NCBI GenBank assembly: GCA_934085635.1 | Contig: CAKOHL010000005.1 | Span: forward strand, 1-24,477 | DNA length: 24,477 nucleotides | Source of the DNA: an uncultured Bacilli bacterium | GTDB taxonomy: Bacteria > Bacillota_I > Bacilli_A > RF39 > UBA660 | Direction: 5' to 3' | Shown here: piece after piece, positions 8,064-16,948 of the stretch | Numbering within the stretch: the stretch's first letter is position 1 | How the letters are laid out: the number at the start of each line of letters is the position of its first letter | Program-made: the position numbers and the translations under genes | Notes under the pieces: model-generated | Database searches by the model: none | Seen by the model: the letters and a program-made list of their open reading frames with translations, nothing else | What the model was told of the DNA's origin: nothing

Positions 8064-9098
8064 TCACCTCATATTTTTTATAACTTTTGTTTTTTTATTG
8101 ATAATTACAGACAACACTAATGTACTAGTCAAAACATAAATAAACATCCTAAAACTACTTTGCCTAAACCACACAACTAATTCATCTGCCCCATTTATTT
8201 TACTATAATTTATTTTATCATACAAGTAAAACAAGTAAATAAAAATGAATTGATTAAAAAATAACGACTTAGACAAATTTCTTAAACACGTAGTATCAAA
8301 TTTAAACTTCAAATTACATTTGATTAAAAAGCCAAATAAAAGCAAAGCAACAAATGGTGTAAAAATAAAATAATCATACTCATTAAAAATCAAACTTTTC
8401 TCATAAAACATTCTTGTTTCACATAATAACAAAATTTGACTAATGATTAAAAGTATTAAAATTTTATAGGTCGAAATTTTATTCAAAGACTTTCTTCTAT
8501 TTAAGAAATATCCCATAAATGGAAACATAATTGTAAAAGGAAAATACCTGTTTGAAGTAAATAATTTATCAAATAAATTAATAATTACTTCGTATTTTGT
8601 ACCTAAAAAAACGTATCTATAGGTTACAAATGATAATCCCAGTATATACCCAACAATGCTTAGCAAATACAAAATCTTCAACTTCTTTTCATCTTTAACC
8701 AAATAAATTATAAATGTGTAAATGAGAAGCACACCTAAATACCACATAATATTTGTAGATCTAAAAGTAAACACTTTAATAATATCATTTAATAAGCCAG
8801 TATAGCTGAAATCCCAAACGACAAAAAAATTACATAGGAAAGTATAAAGCAAACACCAAAACAAATACTGCTTAGTTAATTTAAATAATTTACTTTTTTT
8901 ATCTAAAGTGTTATTCACACTTTTAGCCATAAAATAGCCATTACAAATAAAGAAAAATGGTACAGCTATTCTATAAATATTTGTATTAATATAATACCCA
9001 ATTTTATATTCAGATAAAAATTGGGTATGTATACCAATAACACATATAGCAAAAAATAATTTTGCTAAATCTATTAATTGATAATTATTTTTTTTCAT
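8064..9098 (-). CDS. Membrane acyltransferase (acyltransferase 3 family)
   Basis: A 344-residue protein of about ten hydrophobic segments. The start QLIDLAKLFFAICVIGIHTQF, with the family's conserved His, and RIAVPFFFICNGYFMAKS are typical of the acyltransferase 3 (OafA/WecH-like) family, which move acetyl or other acyl groups across the membrane onto surface sugars. It begins 5 bases after the gmhA stop and has no recognisable Shine-Dalgarno sequence, so its translation probably depends on coupling to gmhA. The context points to O-acylation of the locus polysaccharide, which is inference. Confidence 0.8.
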   Translation of the reverse strand: MKKNNYQLIDLAKLFFAICVIGIHTQFLSEYKIGYYINTNIYRIAVPFFFICNGYFMAKSVNNTLDKKSKLFKLTKQYLFWCLLYTFLCNFFVVWDFSYTGLLNDIIKVFTFRSTNIMWYLGVLLIYTFIIYLVKDEKKLKILYLLSIVGYILGLSFVTYRYVFLGTKYEVIINLFDKLFTSNRYFPFTIMFPFMGYFLNRRKSLNKISTYKILILLIISQILLLCETRMFYEKSLIFNEYDYFIFTPFVALLLFGFLIKCNLKFKFDTTCLRNLSKSLFFNQFIFIYLFYLYDKINYSKINGADELVVWFRQSSFRMFIYVLTSTLVLSVIINKKTKVIKNMR

Positions 9099-9103
9099 AG
9101 CAA

Positions 9104-9712
9104 TTAATGTTTATCGTTAATATTTTCACCAGTTATTACATTTTTTGTTAAATAATTATAGAATATTTTCATCATCATATGATCAAAAGTCATATGTATA
9201 TCCTCATCAATTTGCATATCACATTCATCAACGTGCATCTTATAATCTGCTAATTCTTTTAATTTACCACCTTTATAACCAGTAATTCCTACAACTTTAG
9301 CTCCACATTCTTTTGCATATTCTGCAGCATTAACAACATTCTTAGAATTACCTGATCCACTTATACCAATAAATAAATCCTTATCAGTTATTTTATTTAA
9401 TAATGGAAATCTAAACACTTCTTCATACCCAATATCATTTGCAACTGCCATCATTGTTGAAACATTATCATTTAAACAATAAAAATTAAATTTCTTCTCA
9501 GTATATTCACTAATTCCTTTATTAAAATCATTTTGCATATGACTAGCAGTAGAAGCACTTCCACCATTACCACAAACATAAATTGTTCCACCATTTTCAT
9601 AAGTTGATAAAATTGCATTCATTGCTTCATTAATTTCATCTAAATTTAAATTTTTAATAATTCTTATTTCTCTTTCATAATATTCACTAATTGCTTTTTT
9701 AAAATCTATCAT
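9104..9712 (-). CDS. gmhA: Phosphoheptose isomerase (SIS domain)
   Basis: A 202-residue SIS-domain protein. GmhA turns sedoheptulose-7-phosphate into D-glycero-D-manno-heptose-7-phosphate in the cytoplasm. Visible motifs are CGNGGSASTASH (47-58), SGSGNSKNV (118-125) and the C-terminal QIDEDIHMTFDH (Q167, E170, H173, H178), the region that supplies catalytic and metal-binding residues in this family. The position matching the catalytic Glu of E. coli GmhA (four residues after the first conserved His) is Asp here (D62); my recollection is that this also occurs in GmhA proteins of GDP-heptose clusters. ATGA overlap with the preceding hddC-gmhB stop indicates tight coupling. Function is supported by the kinase, phosphatase and transferase genes next to it. 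Confidence 0.88.
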   Translation of the reverse strand: MIDFKKAISEYYEREIRIIKNLNLDEINEAMNAILSTYENGGTIYVCGNGGSASTASHMQNDFNKGISEYTEKKFNFYCLNDNVSTMMAVANDIGYEEVFRFPLLNKITDKDLFIGISGSGNSKNVVNAAEYAKECGAKVVGITGYKGGKLKELADYKMHVDECDMQIDEDIHMTFDHMMMKIFYNYLTKNVITGENINDKH

Positions 9713-11034
9713 AATCTTTTCCCTCTTTCTTTTACTTTTAAAATTTTATTTACTGCATCTAATAAATCATCTGCAAGCTCAGTTGGTTCCACTTCAAATT
9801 TACCATCTAACCCCTTCTGTCCCGTATTAACTAACATACTCTTCATACCAGCATTCATAGCTAATTTGATATCTAAAGTTGAATCTCCAATCATTATAGA
9901 TTCCTTTAAATCAATATTATAATCTTTTTCAGCCTTCAATAGCATACCTATTTTAGGTTTTCTACAATCACAATCAAATTTCAATTCTGGTATTTCTCCT
10001 TCATATCCCTTATCTGGATGATGCGGACAATAGTATAAACCATCAATGTAAGCTCCATCATTACCAAGCAAAGTTTCCATTCGCTTATGAATTTCATCTA
10101 AATTTTCTACTGAACTTTCCCCTCTAGCAATAATAGGTTGATTAGTAACAACTATGCACAAATACTCACTTGCATTAATTTTTTTTATTGCTTCGCTAAC
10201 ACCAGGTAATAATTTAAAGTTTTCTTTATCTACAAGAAACGGAATATACTCATTAATAGTTCCATCTCTATCTAAGAAAATTGCTTTTTGTTTATGAGAT
10301 AAATTTCTATGTTCACAAAGACCACTTTCAAAATCATTATTAACCGAATAATATCTCTCTGGTGTACCCATATCCTTAACATATTCAGTAGAATGATATG
10401 AAAATACATTATCGCCATTATCTATCATTTTAGCAATAACATCTTTTTCTAATCCATACTTTTTAGGTTCGGTAACATAATCAAATACTCTAGTAGAAAA
10501 AACGTAAATTCCAGAATTAACTAAATTCTTATAATCATAATCTCTAACATTTTCTTTAGAATCAAACTTAACTATCTTGCCCAGTTCATCAACAACAACC
10601 AAATCACTATCAAACGGATGTGAATTAGGATGTGTAAGTAAAGTTGCATCAGACTTATGACTCCTATGAAAATCTAGCATTCTTGTAAAATCAACACTTA
10701 GAAAAACATCACCAAAAATAAGAACAAAATCCTCATTTATCTTATCTTTTAAATAATATAAAGATCCAGCTGTTCCCAAAGGTTTATCAGGGTCTTCTTC
10801 ATAATAAGATATATTAACTTTTAAATTATGCCCATTCCCAAAATAATCCTTAATTTTATCTCCTAGATGCCCAGTAACTATAATTATATCATTTATACCA
10901 GACTTTTTTAGACAAGTAATTTGATGTTCAAGTATAGCCTTACCGCCAACTGTCAACATAGGTTTTGGTATCTCATCATTAGTTATAGATGAAATTCGAG
11001 TTCCTTTTCCTCCAGCCATTATAACTGCTTTCAA
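9709..11034 (-). CDS. Fused heptose-1-P nucleotidyltransferase and heptose bisphosphate phosphatase (HddC-GmhB)
   Basis: A 441-residue bifunctional protein. Residues 1 to about 235 are a sugar-phosphate nucleotidyltransferase (MKAVIMAGGKGTR, IPKPML, GDVFLSVD), best matched to HddC, which makes GDP-heptose from heptose-1-phosphate. Residues about 249-435 are a GmhB-type HAD phosphatase: FLDRDGT with D255/D257, VVTNQ, the zinc site C336, H338, C355, C357 (YCPHHPDKGY ... CDCRKP) and MIGDSTLD (D384). TTG 11034 is chosen because it gives the standard MKAVIMAGG start 8 bases after GAGG; GTG 11043 lies in that site. It heads unit (b), under its own promoter. The nucleotide (GDP rather than ADP or CDP) is inferred from the HddA neighbour. 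Confidence 0.85.
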   Translation of the reverse strand: MKAVIMAGGKGTRISSITNDEIPKPMLTVGGKAILEHQITCLKKSGINDIIIVTGHLGDKIKDYFGNGHNLKVNISYYEEDPDKPLGTAGSLYYLKDKINEDFVLIFGDVFLSVDFTRMLDFHRSHKSDATLLTHPNSHPFDSDLVVVDELGKIVKFDSKENVRDYDYKNLVNSGIYVFSTRVFDYVTEPKKYGLEKDVIAKMIDNGDNVFSYHSTEYVKDMGTPERYYSVNNDFESGLCEHRNLSHKQKAIFLDRDGTINEYIPFLVDKENFKLLPGVSEAIKKINASEYLCIVVTNQPIIARGESSVENLDEIHKRMETLLGNDGAYIDGLYYCPHHPDKGYEGEIPELKFDCDCRKPKIGMLLKAEKDYNIDLKESIMIGDSTLDIKLAMNAGMKSMLVNTGQKGLDGKFEVEPTELADDLLDAVNKILKVKERGKRL

Positions 11035-11062
11035 ATCAAACACCTCTATTCCATATAATTAA

Positions 11063-11091
11063 ATTATACTAAACTTTAACATCGAAGTCCA
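11063..11091 (-). promoter_or_regulatory. Promoter of the hddC-gmhB unit
   Basis: Minus strand TGGACT (11086-11091), 17-base spacer, TATAAT (11063-11068). It lies just downstream of the terminator that closes the epimerase unit. Confidence 0.6.
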
Positions 11092-11100
11092 CTAAAACAA

Positions 11101-11131
11101 AGAAAAAACTGCCATTAAAGCAATTTTTTCT
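11101..11131 (-). terminator. Rho-independent terminator after the epimerase gene
   Basis: A 12-bp stem (AGAAAAAATTGC with GCAGTTTTTTCT, one G-U pair) and a 7-nt loop, 6 bases after the stop. The T run is part of the stem. Confidence 0.7.
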
Positions 11132-11137
11132 CTATAT

Positions 11138-12085
11138 TTAATTATTTTCTTTTATAAATTTTACTGTATCTCTTACAGATTCATCAGAAGTATGTTTTGC
11201 CTTCCATCCCATATTATGAATTTTGGTTAAATCGTATTGGAATTTAGGTACATCTCCTTTCCAACCGATATTACCACCAGTATAATTATATTTAACATTT
11301 TCATAACCAAGTTCTTCACAAACAATATCAGCAATTGTTGTTACACTAGTAGCTGTTTCTACTCCAGCATTATAGACTTGAACACCTTTTTTCATTTCAA
11401 TATCCAAAGTAAACATTGTAATTGCCTCAACTAAATCAATTACATATAAATATGGTTTAGTTTGAGTACCATCTCCTAAAATTTCAAGTTCATTAGGATT
11501 ATTTTGAAGTTTATTTACAAAATCATAAATAACCCCGTGAGTTAAATTAGGCCCGATTACATTTGGAAATCTAAACACAACTGTATTTAAATCATTCATG
11601 AAAGTATATGATGAAATAAATCCTTCACTAGCATATTTAGCTCCACCATAATATGAAATAGGTTTTAAATCTCCTAAATCTTCAGTTAAAAGCATTTGTT
11701 TATCACCATAAATAGCCGATGTTGATGAGAAAAATAAATTTTTAATATCATTTCTTCTCATTAACTCTAAAACACTATAAGTTGTCATAAATGTATCATT
11801 AAAATCTACACTTGGCATTCTACCGCCTTTCTGAATATCAGAATTAGCAGCTAAATGATAAACAATATCAAATTTTTCATCCTTTAAAGTTTCACAAAAT
11901 TTTTCTGTCTCTTCAATATTAACATTATAAAATTTATAATTACTATTATCTCCAAAACAATCAACATTTTCTTGATGACCTAAAGTAAAATTATCAACAA
12001 CTACAACTTCAAGCCCTCTATTTAATAAATTTCTTACTAAATGTGTGCCTATAAATCCAGCACCACCTGTTACTAACGCTTTCAT
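11138..12085 (-). CDS. NAD(P)-dependent nucleotide-sugar epimerase/dehydratase
   Basis: A 315-residue extended short-chain dehydrogenase/reductase. The Rossmann motif GGAGFIG (7-13), the acidic end of beta-2 (VVDNFTLG), SSTSAIYG (120-127) and catalytic Y146-x3-K150 are all intact. Overall it resembles GalE/UDP-glucose 4-epimerase-like enzymes that act on nucleotide sugars. Given its place directly after the heptose kinase, it may modify GDP-heptose, but a UDP-hexose substrate for a different sugar of the polymer is equally possible. ATG 12085 has AGGAGG upstream. It is the last gene before the terminator of unit (a). Confidence 0.8.
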   Translation of the reverse strand: MKALVTGGAGFIGTHLVRNLLNRGLEVVVVDNFTLGHQENVDCFGDNSNYKFYNVNIEETEKFCETLKDEKFDIVYHLAANSDIQKGGRMPSVDFNDTFMTTYSVLELMRRNDIKNLFFSSTSAIYGDKQMLLTEDLGDLKPISYYGGAKYASEGFISSYTFMNDLNTVVFRFPNVIGPNLTHGVIYDFVNKLQNNPNELEILGDGTQTKPYLYVIDLVEAITMFTLDIEMKKGVQVYNAGVETATSVTTIADIVCEELGYENVKYNYTGGNIGWKGDVPKFQYDLTKIHNMGWKAKHTSDESVRDTVKFIKENN

Positions 12086-12094
12086 TAAATCCTC

Positions 12095-13072
12095 CTAACT
12101 TACAAATATTACTGTGGTACCTTGATGATCAAATTTAAATTCCATCTCAGGTAAATCACTCATTTTTTTTCTAAAGTTCTCTTGTTTTTCTTCAGGAACA
12201 TAGAACAAGAAGAAACCACTTCCACCAGCTCCAAGAAGTTTACCACCAGTAGCACCAGCTTTTATTCCTCTTTCATACCACTCATCAAATTGCGGATTAC
12301 TAATTCCAGAAGCTAAAGTTCTTTTAATTTGCCAGTTTTCATCTAAAATTCTACCCACTGCATCAATATTATTATGTTCGAGTTCATATTTTAAATCATA
12401 TGTCATTTCCATAATTCTTTTTTGACCTTCTTCTTTATCTTGAGCAGTCACAATATTCTTAGATTGTTCTTCTAAAATTTCTGAAGCCTTATGTTCGCCG
12501 CCAACATAAAGCATAATAAGATTCTTCTCTAATTGTTTAAATGCTTTATGATCCATCAAAACCGGTTCAACATCTACAGAACCATCTTTATTAAAATTAT
12601 AAAAATTTAATCCTCCAAATGCAGCAGCATATTGATCTTGTTTACCATTAGTTGTATGAACAATATTATTTTCCATATTGCAAGCAGAAGCAGCAACATC
12701 AGCCTTTGTAATATATTCTCTCTTATGACATTTTAAATTTTGAATTAGTCCCACAGTAAATGAACTTGAAGAACCGAGTCCAGTACCAGATGGAACGTCA
12801 GCAACTGAAGTAATTTCAAGTCCTTGCAAACCTTCCTGTTTCAAACATTCTCTAAAAATATTATGTTCAATATCATCAATATTGTGAACTATTTCAGTCT
12901 TAGAATACTTTAAAACAGTAGTATCCTTATCAAAAGACGGATGAGATGTAATATACATATATTTATTAATTGTAGTACTAAGCACACAGCCCCCGTGTTT
13001 CTCATAAAATGACTTGATATCGCTTCCTCCACCACACAAGCTAACTCTAAACGGTGTTCTAGTTATAACCAT
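12095..13072 (-). CDS. hddA: D-glycero-alpha-D-manno-heptose-7-phosphate kinase (GHMP family)
   Basis: A 325-residue GHMP kinase. It starts with the diagnostic VITRTPFRVSLCGGGSDI and has the ATP loop PSGTGLGSSSSF (94-105) and a C-terminal GGKLLGAGGSGF motif. HddA phosphorylates heptose-7-phosphate at C1 to give the alpha-1,7-bisphosphate, the committed step to GDP-heptose as opposed to the beta/ADP route of HldE. The presence of this kinase makes the GDP-heptose assignment for the locus stronger. Related fucokinase-like GHMP enzymes are possible, but the gmhA and gmhB-type neighbours argue for HddA. It sits 4 bases from the ABC ATPase stop, with AAAGGAG upstream. Confidence 0.87.
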   Translation of the reverse strand: MVITRTPFRVSLCGGGSDIKSFYEKHGGCVLSTTINKYMYITSHPSFDKDTTVLKYSKTEIVHNIDDIEHNIFRECLKQEGLQGLEITSVADVPSGTGLGSSSSFTVGLIQNLKCHKREYITKADVAASACNMENNIVHTTNGKQDQYAAAFGGLNFYNFNKDGSVDVEPVLMDHKAFKQLEKNLIMLYVGGEHKASEILEEQSKNIVTAQDKEEGQKRIMEMTYDLKYELEHNNIDAVGRILDENWQIKRTLASGISNPQFDEWYERGIKAGATGGKLLGAGGSGFFLFYVPEEKQENFRKKMSDLPEMEFKFDHQGTTVIFVS

Positions 13073-13076
13073 AATC

Positions 13077-13829
13077 TTACTCCTTTCCCTTAACAGTTAT
13101 ATTTTGTTTTTCGTAGTAGGCCTTACATACTTTCTTCGTATCGCCCATCATAACTATCTCTCCGTGATCTAGCCATATAACTTTATTACATAATTCTTCT
13201 ATTGAACCAATCGAGTGAGAAACATAAAGAACTGTAGTTCCACCATTAATCATTGACATCATTTTATTTTTACTCTTCTCTTGAAACTTAATATCTCCAA
13301 CAGATAAAATTTCATCTACAATCAGAATCTCAGGATCAACAACTGTTGAAATAGAGAAAGCAAGTTTAGCAACCATACCAGAAGAAAAGTTTTTAACTGG
13401 AACATCTAAAAAGTCTTTTAATTCAGAAAACTCCACAATCTCATCAAATTTAGCATCAATAAACTCTTTGCTATATCCTAAAATAGCACCATTTAAATAA
13501 ATATTTTCTCTCGCGGTTAATTCTCCATCAAAACCGGCACCAAGTTCTATCATAGGCGATATAGCACCATTTACTTCAACTGTACCTTCGGTAGGCTTCA
13601 TAACACCGCTTACAACCTTTAAAAGTGTACTTTTACCTGCACCATTTGACCCAATAAGTCCTACTACATCCCCTTTATCAACGTGAAAGTTAATATGCCT
13701 TAATGCCCAAAATTCACTTTTCTTTTGTCTTTTACTTCTATCAAATAATCTAATAAAAACCATTTTAAATGAATTATCTTTTTCTACACCAAGATTAAAT
13801 CTCATTCCTACATTTTTTAAGTTAATCAT
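13077..13829 (-). CDS. Polysaccharide ABC exporter ATPase (Wzt/TagH type)
   Basis: A 250-residue ATPase with Walker A GSNGAGKST (60-68), signature NFSSGM (147-152) and Walker B ILIVDE (168-173). The long N-terminal leader before Walker A, containing FDRSKRQKKSEFWAL, and the SPMIELGAGFDGELT segment are hallmarks of Wzt/TagH exporters for polysaccharides and teichoic acids. It stops after the nucleotide-binding domain, so it lacks the C-terminal carbohydrate-binding domain that some Wzt proteins use to recognise capped chains; export should therefore not need a chain-cap signal. The permease is the gene just upstream, 13 bases away. Confidence 0.87.
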   Translation of the reverse strand: MINLKNVGMRFNLGVEKDNSFKMVFIRLFDRSKRQKKSEFWALRHINFHVDKGDVVGLIGSNGAGKSTLLKVVSGVMKPTEGTVEVNGAISPMIELGAGFDGELTARENIYLNGAILGYSKEFIDAKFDEIVEFSELKDFLDVPVKNFSSGMVAKLAFSISTVVDPEILIVDEILSVGDIKFQEKSKNKMMSMINGGTTVLYVSHSIGSIEELCNKVIWLDHGEIVMMGDTKKVCKAYYEKQNITVKGKE

Positions 13830-13842
13830 TCAAATCACCACC

Positions 13843-14658
13843 TTACATATAGTAAACAAACTTATCTTGTTTCTTTCTGAAAATATATAAACCTAAAACG
13901 AGCATAAAAACTGCACTACCAAAACAAGCAAGCAAGTATGTCAAAGATGGAGGTGTAGAATAAAGCAAAATTTCCCTTGTAGAATTTATATAAATATAAA
14001 GTGGGTTAAGTTTAAATATAGTTTGCAATTTAGTAGGCAAAATAGACAAATTATAGAATAATGGGGTAAAATAGTTAAGAATAGTTAGTATAATACCCCA
14101 CATATAAATCATATCTCTTAAGAAAACCGAAACTGTAGCAAGAATATATCCAACGCCAACAGTAAACATAAATGCACACAAATATATAAAAGGTAAAAGC
14201 AAATAATAAATATTAATATAACATTTAGTTCCTTCTGCTGCATTTCCAGAAAACCAAGTAATCAAAAACAATGGAATCAAAGTGAAAAGAAAATTAATTC
14301 CAGCAAATAAACACTTAGCAATCGGAAAAATATATTTTGGTATATAAACCTTATTAATTAAAGTAGAGTTACCAATTATAGCAGCCATTGCATTATTAGT
14401 TGCATCACTGAAATAATTAAAAATAACAAGACCACTCATTAAATAAACAAGATAATTAACACCCTCCATACTAAATTTAAACATATTAGAAAATACGACA
14501 GCCATAACCATCATCATTAAAAGTGGATAAAGTACACTCCAAAGCACACCCAAAACACTTCTTTTATATTTAACTTTAAAATCTCTAATAACTAATTGAG
14601 ATAACAAAAATTTATATTTTTTTACATTATACAAAATATTCTTAAAAGTCTTTATCAT
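13843..14658 (-). CDS. Polysaccharide ABC exporter permease (Wzm/TagG type)
   Basis: A 271-residue ABC-2 type permease with about six hydrophobic segments and the family opening LLSQLVIRDFKVKYKRSVLGVLWSVLYPLLMM, cited here as VIRDFKVKYKRSVLG and SVLYPLL. The conserved STLINKVYIPKYIFP coupling region is present. Together with the following ATPase it should move a finished undecaprenyl-linked glycan outward across the cytoplasmic membrane. ATG 14658 follows GGAGG. It is the first gene of unit (a), with an extended -10 promoter close upstream. Confidence 0.87.
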   Translation of the reverse strand: MIKTFKNILYNVKKYKFLLSQLVIRDFKVKYKRSVLGVLWSVLYPLLMMMVMAVVFSNMFKFSMEGVNYLVYLMSGLVIFNYFSDATNNAMAAIIGNSTLINKVYIPKYIFPIAKCLFAGINFLFTLIPLFLITWFSGNAAEGTKCYINIYYLLLPFIYLCAFMFTVGVGYILATVSVFLRDMIYMWGIILTILNYFTPLFYNLSILPTKLQTIFKLNPLYIYINSTREILLYSTPPSLTYLLACFGSAVFMLVLGLYIFRKKQDKFVYYM

Positions 14659-14681
14659 TATTCCTCCATATCACATCTACA

Positions 14682-14687
14682 ATTATA
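14682..14687 (-). promoter_or_regulatory. Extended -10 promoter of the exporter unit
   Basis: Minus strand TGTTATAAT, a TG-N-TATAAT extended -10, 23 bases before the permease ATG. The -35 hexamer is poor, as expected for extended -10 promoters. Confidence 0.55.
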
Positions 14688-14751
14688 ACAAAAATCTAAA
14701 TAAAAAACCATACCAATATATAAATTGTACAATTAATGCATAATCTAAAAA

Positions 14752-14772
14752 TTAAAAAAAAGCCCGCAGGCT
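14752..14772 (-). terminator. Rho-independent terminator after the pssA-like gene
   Basis: A short GC-rich hairpin AGCC-TGCG-GGCT is followed by eight T on the minus strand, 6 bases after the stop. Confidence 0.7.
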
Positions 14773-14778
14773 AATTCA

Positions 14779-15402
14779 TTACAAAAATCTAAGTGTAGCA
14801 ATAATAGCGGCAAGAATCCCAGCTACAGCAAGCATTGCTTTTTCTCTAGGAGTAGGCTTTCTTAACTTAAACGGACTAATAAACAAAATACCAGTTACCA
14901 AAAGTACAATAGGAAAAATTATTTCTCTATACTCTTTGCCAACTAAAAATGTAATAAAATACACAAGAGGCACTATGATAGCACTCGCAGTTATAGGTAG
15001 ACCAATAAACTCTTTACCATCACTTTTCTTAGTAGTAGCAAGCATATTAAAATAAGCAAGTCTAATAACACCACTAACACAGAAAAACACACATATTAAA
15101 TAAAGCCAAATCGAATTAGGACAAATATTTAAAACAATCATCATAGGCAAAACACCAAAAGCAATTGCGTCATTGAGTGAATCAAGCTCAATACCATAAA
15201 CCTCATAATCCTTTAAACTCTTGAACTTTCTAGCCACTACTCCATCAAACGCATCACAAATAGCTGAAAAAATAAGTGCAAACACGGCATACATAATCCT
15301 ACCATTATTAGCAAATATAATTCCAATAATACTAGATGCTGTCCCAGTCATTGTAACCCAATCACATTTTCTATAAACCCCAACAGGTTTTAACTTCTTC
15401 AT
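14779..15402 (-). CDS. pssA: CDP-alcohol phosphatidyltransferase, PssA-like
   Basis: A 207-residue membrane enzyme with about five to six hydrophobic segments. The CDP-alcohol phosphotransferase signature is intact: D53-G54-x2-A57-R58, then G70, D74 and D78. The spacing between AR and G is 11 rather than the 8 of the shorter form; I recall such a longer spacing in other Firmicutes PssA-like proteins. CDP-diacylglycerol-serine phosphatidyltransferase is the best call; phosphatidylglycerophosphate synthase is less likely. ATG 15402 is chosen with GGAAAGAG before it; in-frame TTG and GTG codons upstream lie inside or before that site. A promoter box lies at 15435-15440 and no terminator separates it from the preceding gene, so read-through is also likely. 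Confidence 0.72.
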   Translation of the reverse strand: MKKLKPVGVYRKCDWVTMTGTASSIIGIIFANNGRIMYAVFALIFSAICDAFDGVVARKFKSLKDYEVYGIELDSLNDAIAFGVLPMMIVLNICPNSIWLYLICVFFCVSGVIRLAYFNMLATTKKSDGKEFIGLPITASAIIVPLVYFITFLVGKEYREIIFPIVLLVTGILFISPFKLRKPTPREKAMLAVAGILAAIIATLRFL

Positions 15403-15434
15403 ACAAACCACTCTTTCCAAATTAACTTAAACTC

Positions 15435-15440
15435 ATTATA
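15435..15440 (-). promoter_or_regulatory. Extended -10 box for the pssA-like gene
   Basis: Minus strand TGGTATAAT (TG-N-TATAAT) 33 bases before the chosen ATG; no clear -35. Confidence 0.5.
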
Positions 15441-15450
15441 CCAAACAATT

Positions 15451-16887
15451 TCACTTTAATATATATTTTTCATAATATTTAGAAGATTTTAATAACTCTT
15501 TCTCAAACTTATCCTTTCCAATCTCCTCAGAAAGTGTCTTATGAGTTCCAAACAAATTAGTTCCAAAACCAAGCTTATCCCCTTCCACACTAACACCTAT
15601 ACTGGCCAAAATAGTAGGATACATATCAAAATTATTAAAAGTTCTATAAGTGTTACCATCAGTATGAGCTTTAGAATTAATAAAAGCATTATAAATTGTT
15701 CTATCATAATCCTTAACACCATTAAAATACGCATTTTGCATAGTCAAATGATCTCCCAAAATAACAATAGTAGTATTCTTGTAAAAATCTTGTTCTTTAA
15801 TCCACTCTATAAAATCAGAAGTAATTTTAGAAGAACACGCATAAACATTAGAAAGTTGATCATCAAATTTACTACTATCACAACTCTCATCTAAATAACC
15901 ATTAGGAAAATGTGTATCCATAGTATAAAGTGTAACAGCAAAAGGCTTATCCTCCTTAGAAAGTTCTAAAATTTCACTCTTAGAAACATCAAAAAGTTTC
16001 TTGTCTTCAACACCCCACCACTTAACATAACCTTTCTCAATATAACCTTTTTCCACCATTCTATTATAATCAACAATATCATAATTCTTATGCTCATTAT
16101 AATAAATATCAGTTGCCGCAAATTTAATATCAGTCCCCTGAATAATCTTTAAATTATACCCATTATCATAAAGTAAATCTCCAAGGGTTCTAACTTTAGG
16201 AAGTATTTTATTATCTTTATCATATCCTCTAAACAAATTAATATCAACAGGTGTACCACTAGATGAAGCAACTAAAGAAGCCATTGTAAAACTAGAAAGA
16301 GTAGTATTATATGCCCCACCTAATTTATCACTATTAGAAAAATTAGTATTATGAAGAGCAATATTCTCTAGTTCAGGTATTCTCGATTTCTCAAAAGCAC
16401 CACCATTTGACTTAGAAGCAAAAGAAGACTCCATACTCTCCAAATAAATAAGTATCAAATTATTCTTTTTTTTAGGAAAAGTAACATTAACCTTATTAGT
16501 ATCCACATAATACTTTTCATACAAATCACTAGTCTTAGACTTATGATAAATATAACTATCAGTTTTAGAAATTTTAACAGTCAAAATTACACTAAACAAA
16601 AAGAATAAAACTGCAAAAATAATTAAAAATTTATCAAAAATAAGAGGTTTATATTTCTTTACAAGCAAAAGGATAAGAATAACAAAAACGCTCAAAAGAA
16701 TGAAAACCCAAAGACAATTCAAAATCGCCATAAACACAACTGTACCATTGCCGTAACCAGACTTATCATTAGTATAATAATAAACAAGTTCATACAAATT
16801 AACTTCTATCAAAACGTCTTTAATATAATAACAAGCACTAATTAAGAAATTAGATAAAAATAATAAAACATAAGAAATAATTACCAC
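15451..16887 (-). CDS. MdoB/LTA-synthase-like membrane phosphotransferase (alkaline phosphatase superfamily)
   Basis: A 478-residue protein with three N-terminal hydrophobic segments (about 3-19, 49-76, 87-105) and a large extracytoplasmic sulfatase-fold domain. Metal-site residues are visible as IYLESMESSF (E150) and GDH (D379, H380). SFTMASLVASSSGTP (199-213) matches the MdoB-type nucleophile region, with T201 the likely catalytic threonine. Such enzymes move glycerol-phosphate (or another head group) from a phospholipid to a glycan or lipid acceptor outside the cell. The usual LTA synthase has five membrane helices, so this is a shorter relative. It starts at GTG 16887, 9 bases after GGAG. 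The neighbouring PssA-like and TagO-like genes fit an envelope role; the exact substrate is unknown. Confidence 0.75.
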   Translation of the reverse strand: MVIISYVLLFLSNFLISACYYIKDVLIEVNLYELVYYYTNDKSGYGNGTVVFMAILNCLWVFILLSVFVILILLLVKKYKPLIFDKFLIIFAVLFFLFSVILTVKISKTDSYIYHKSKTSDLYEKYYVDTNKVNVTFPKKKNNLILIYLESMESSFASKSNGGAFEKSRIPELENIALHNTNFSNSDKLGGAYNTTLSSFTMASLVASSSGTPVDINLFRGYDKDNKILPKVRTLGDLLYDNGYNLKIIQGTDIKFAATDIYYNEHKNYDIVDYNRMVEKGYIEKGYVKWWGVEDKKLFDVSKSEILELSKEDKPFAVTLYTMDTHFPNGYLDESCDSSKFDDQLSNVYACSSKITSDFIEWIKEQDFYKNTTIVILGDHLTMQNAYFNGVKDYDRTIYNAFINSKAHTDGNTYRTFNNFDMYPTILASIGVSVEGDKLGFGTNLFGTHKTLSEEIGKDKFEKELLKSSKYYEKYILK

Positions 16888-16915
16888 GTTACTTCACTCC
16901 ACTTCTTTCAAAAAC

Positions 16916-16944
16916 ATTATACTAAAATAACCTCATATTGTCCA
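16916..16944 (-). promoter_or_regulatory. Promoter of the MdoB-like gene
   Basis: Minus strand TGGACA (16939-16944), 17-base spacer, TATAAT (16916-16921): only one mismatch to consensus. It begins 4 bases beyond the T run of the tagO terminator. Confidence 0.7.
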
Positions 16945-16948
16945 CATA

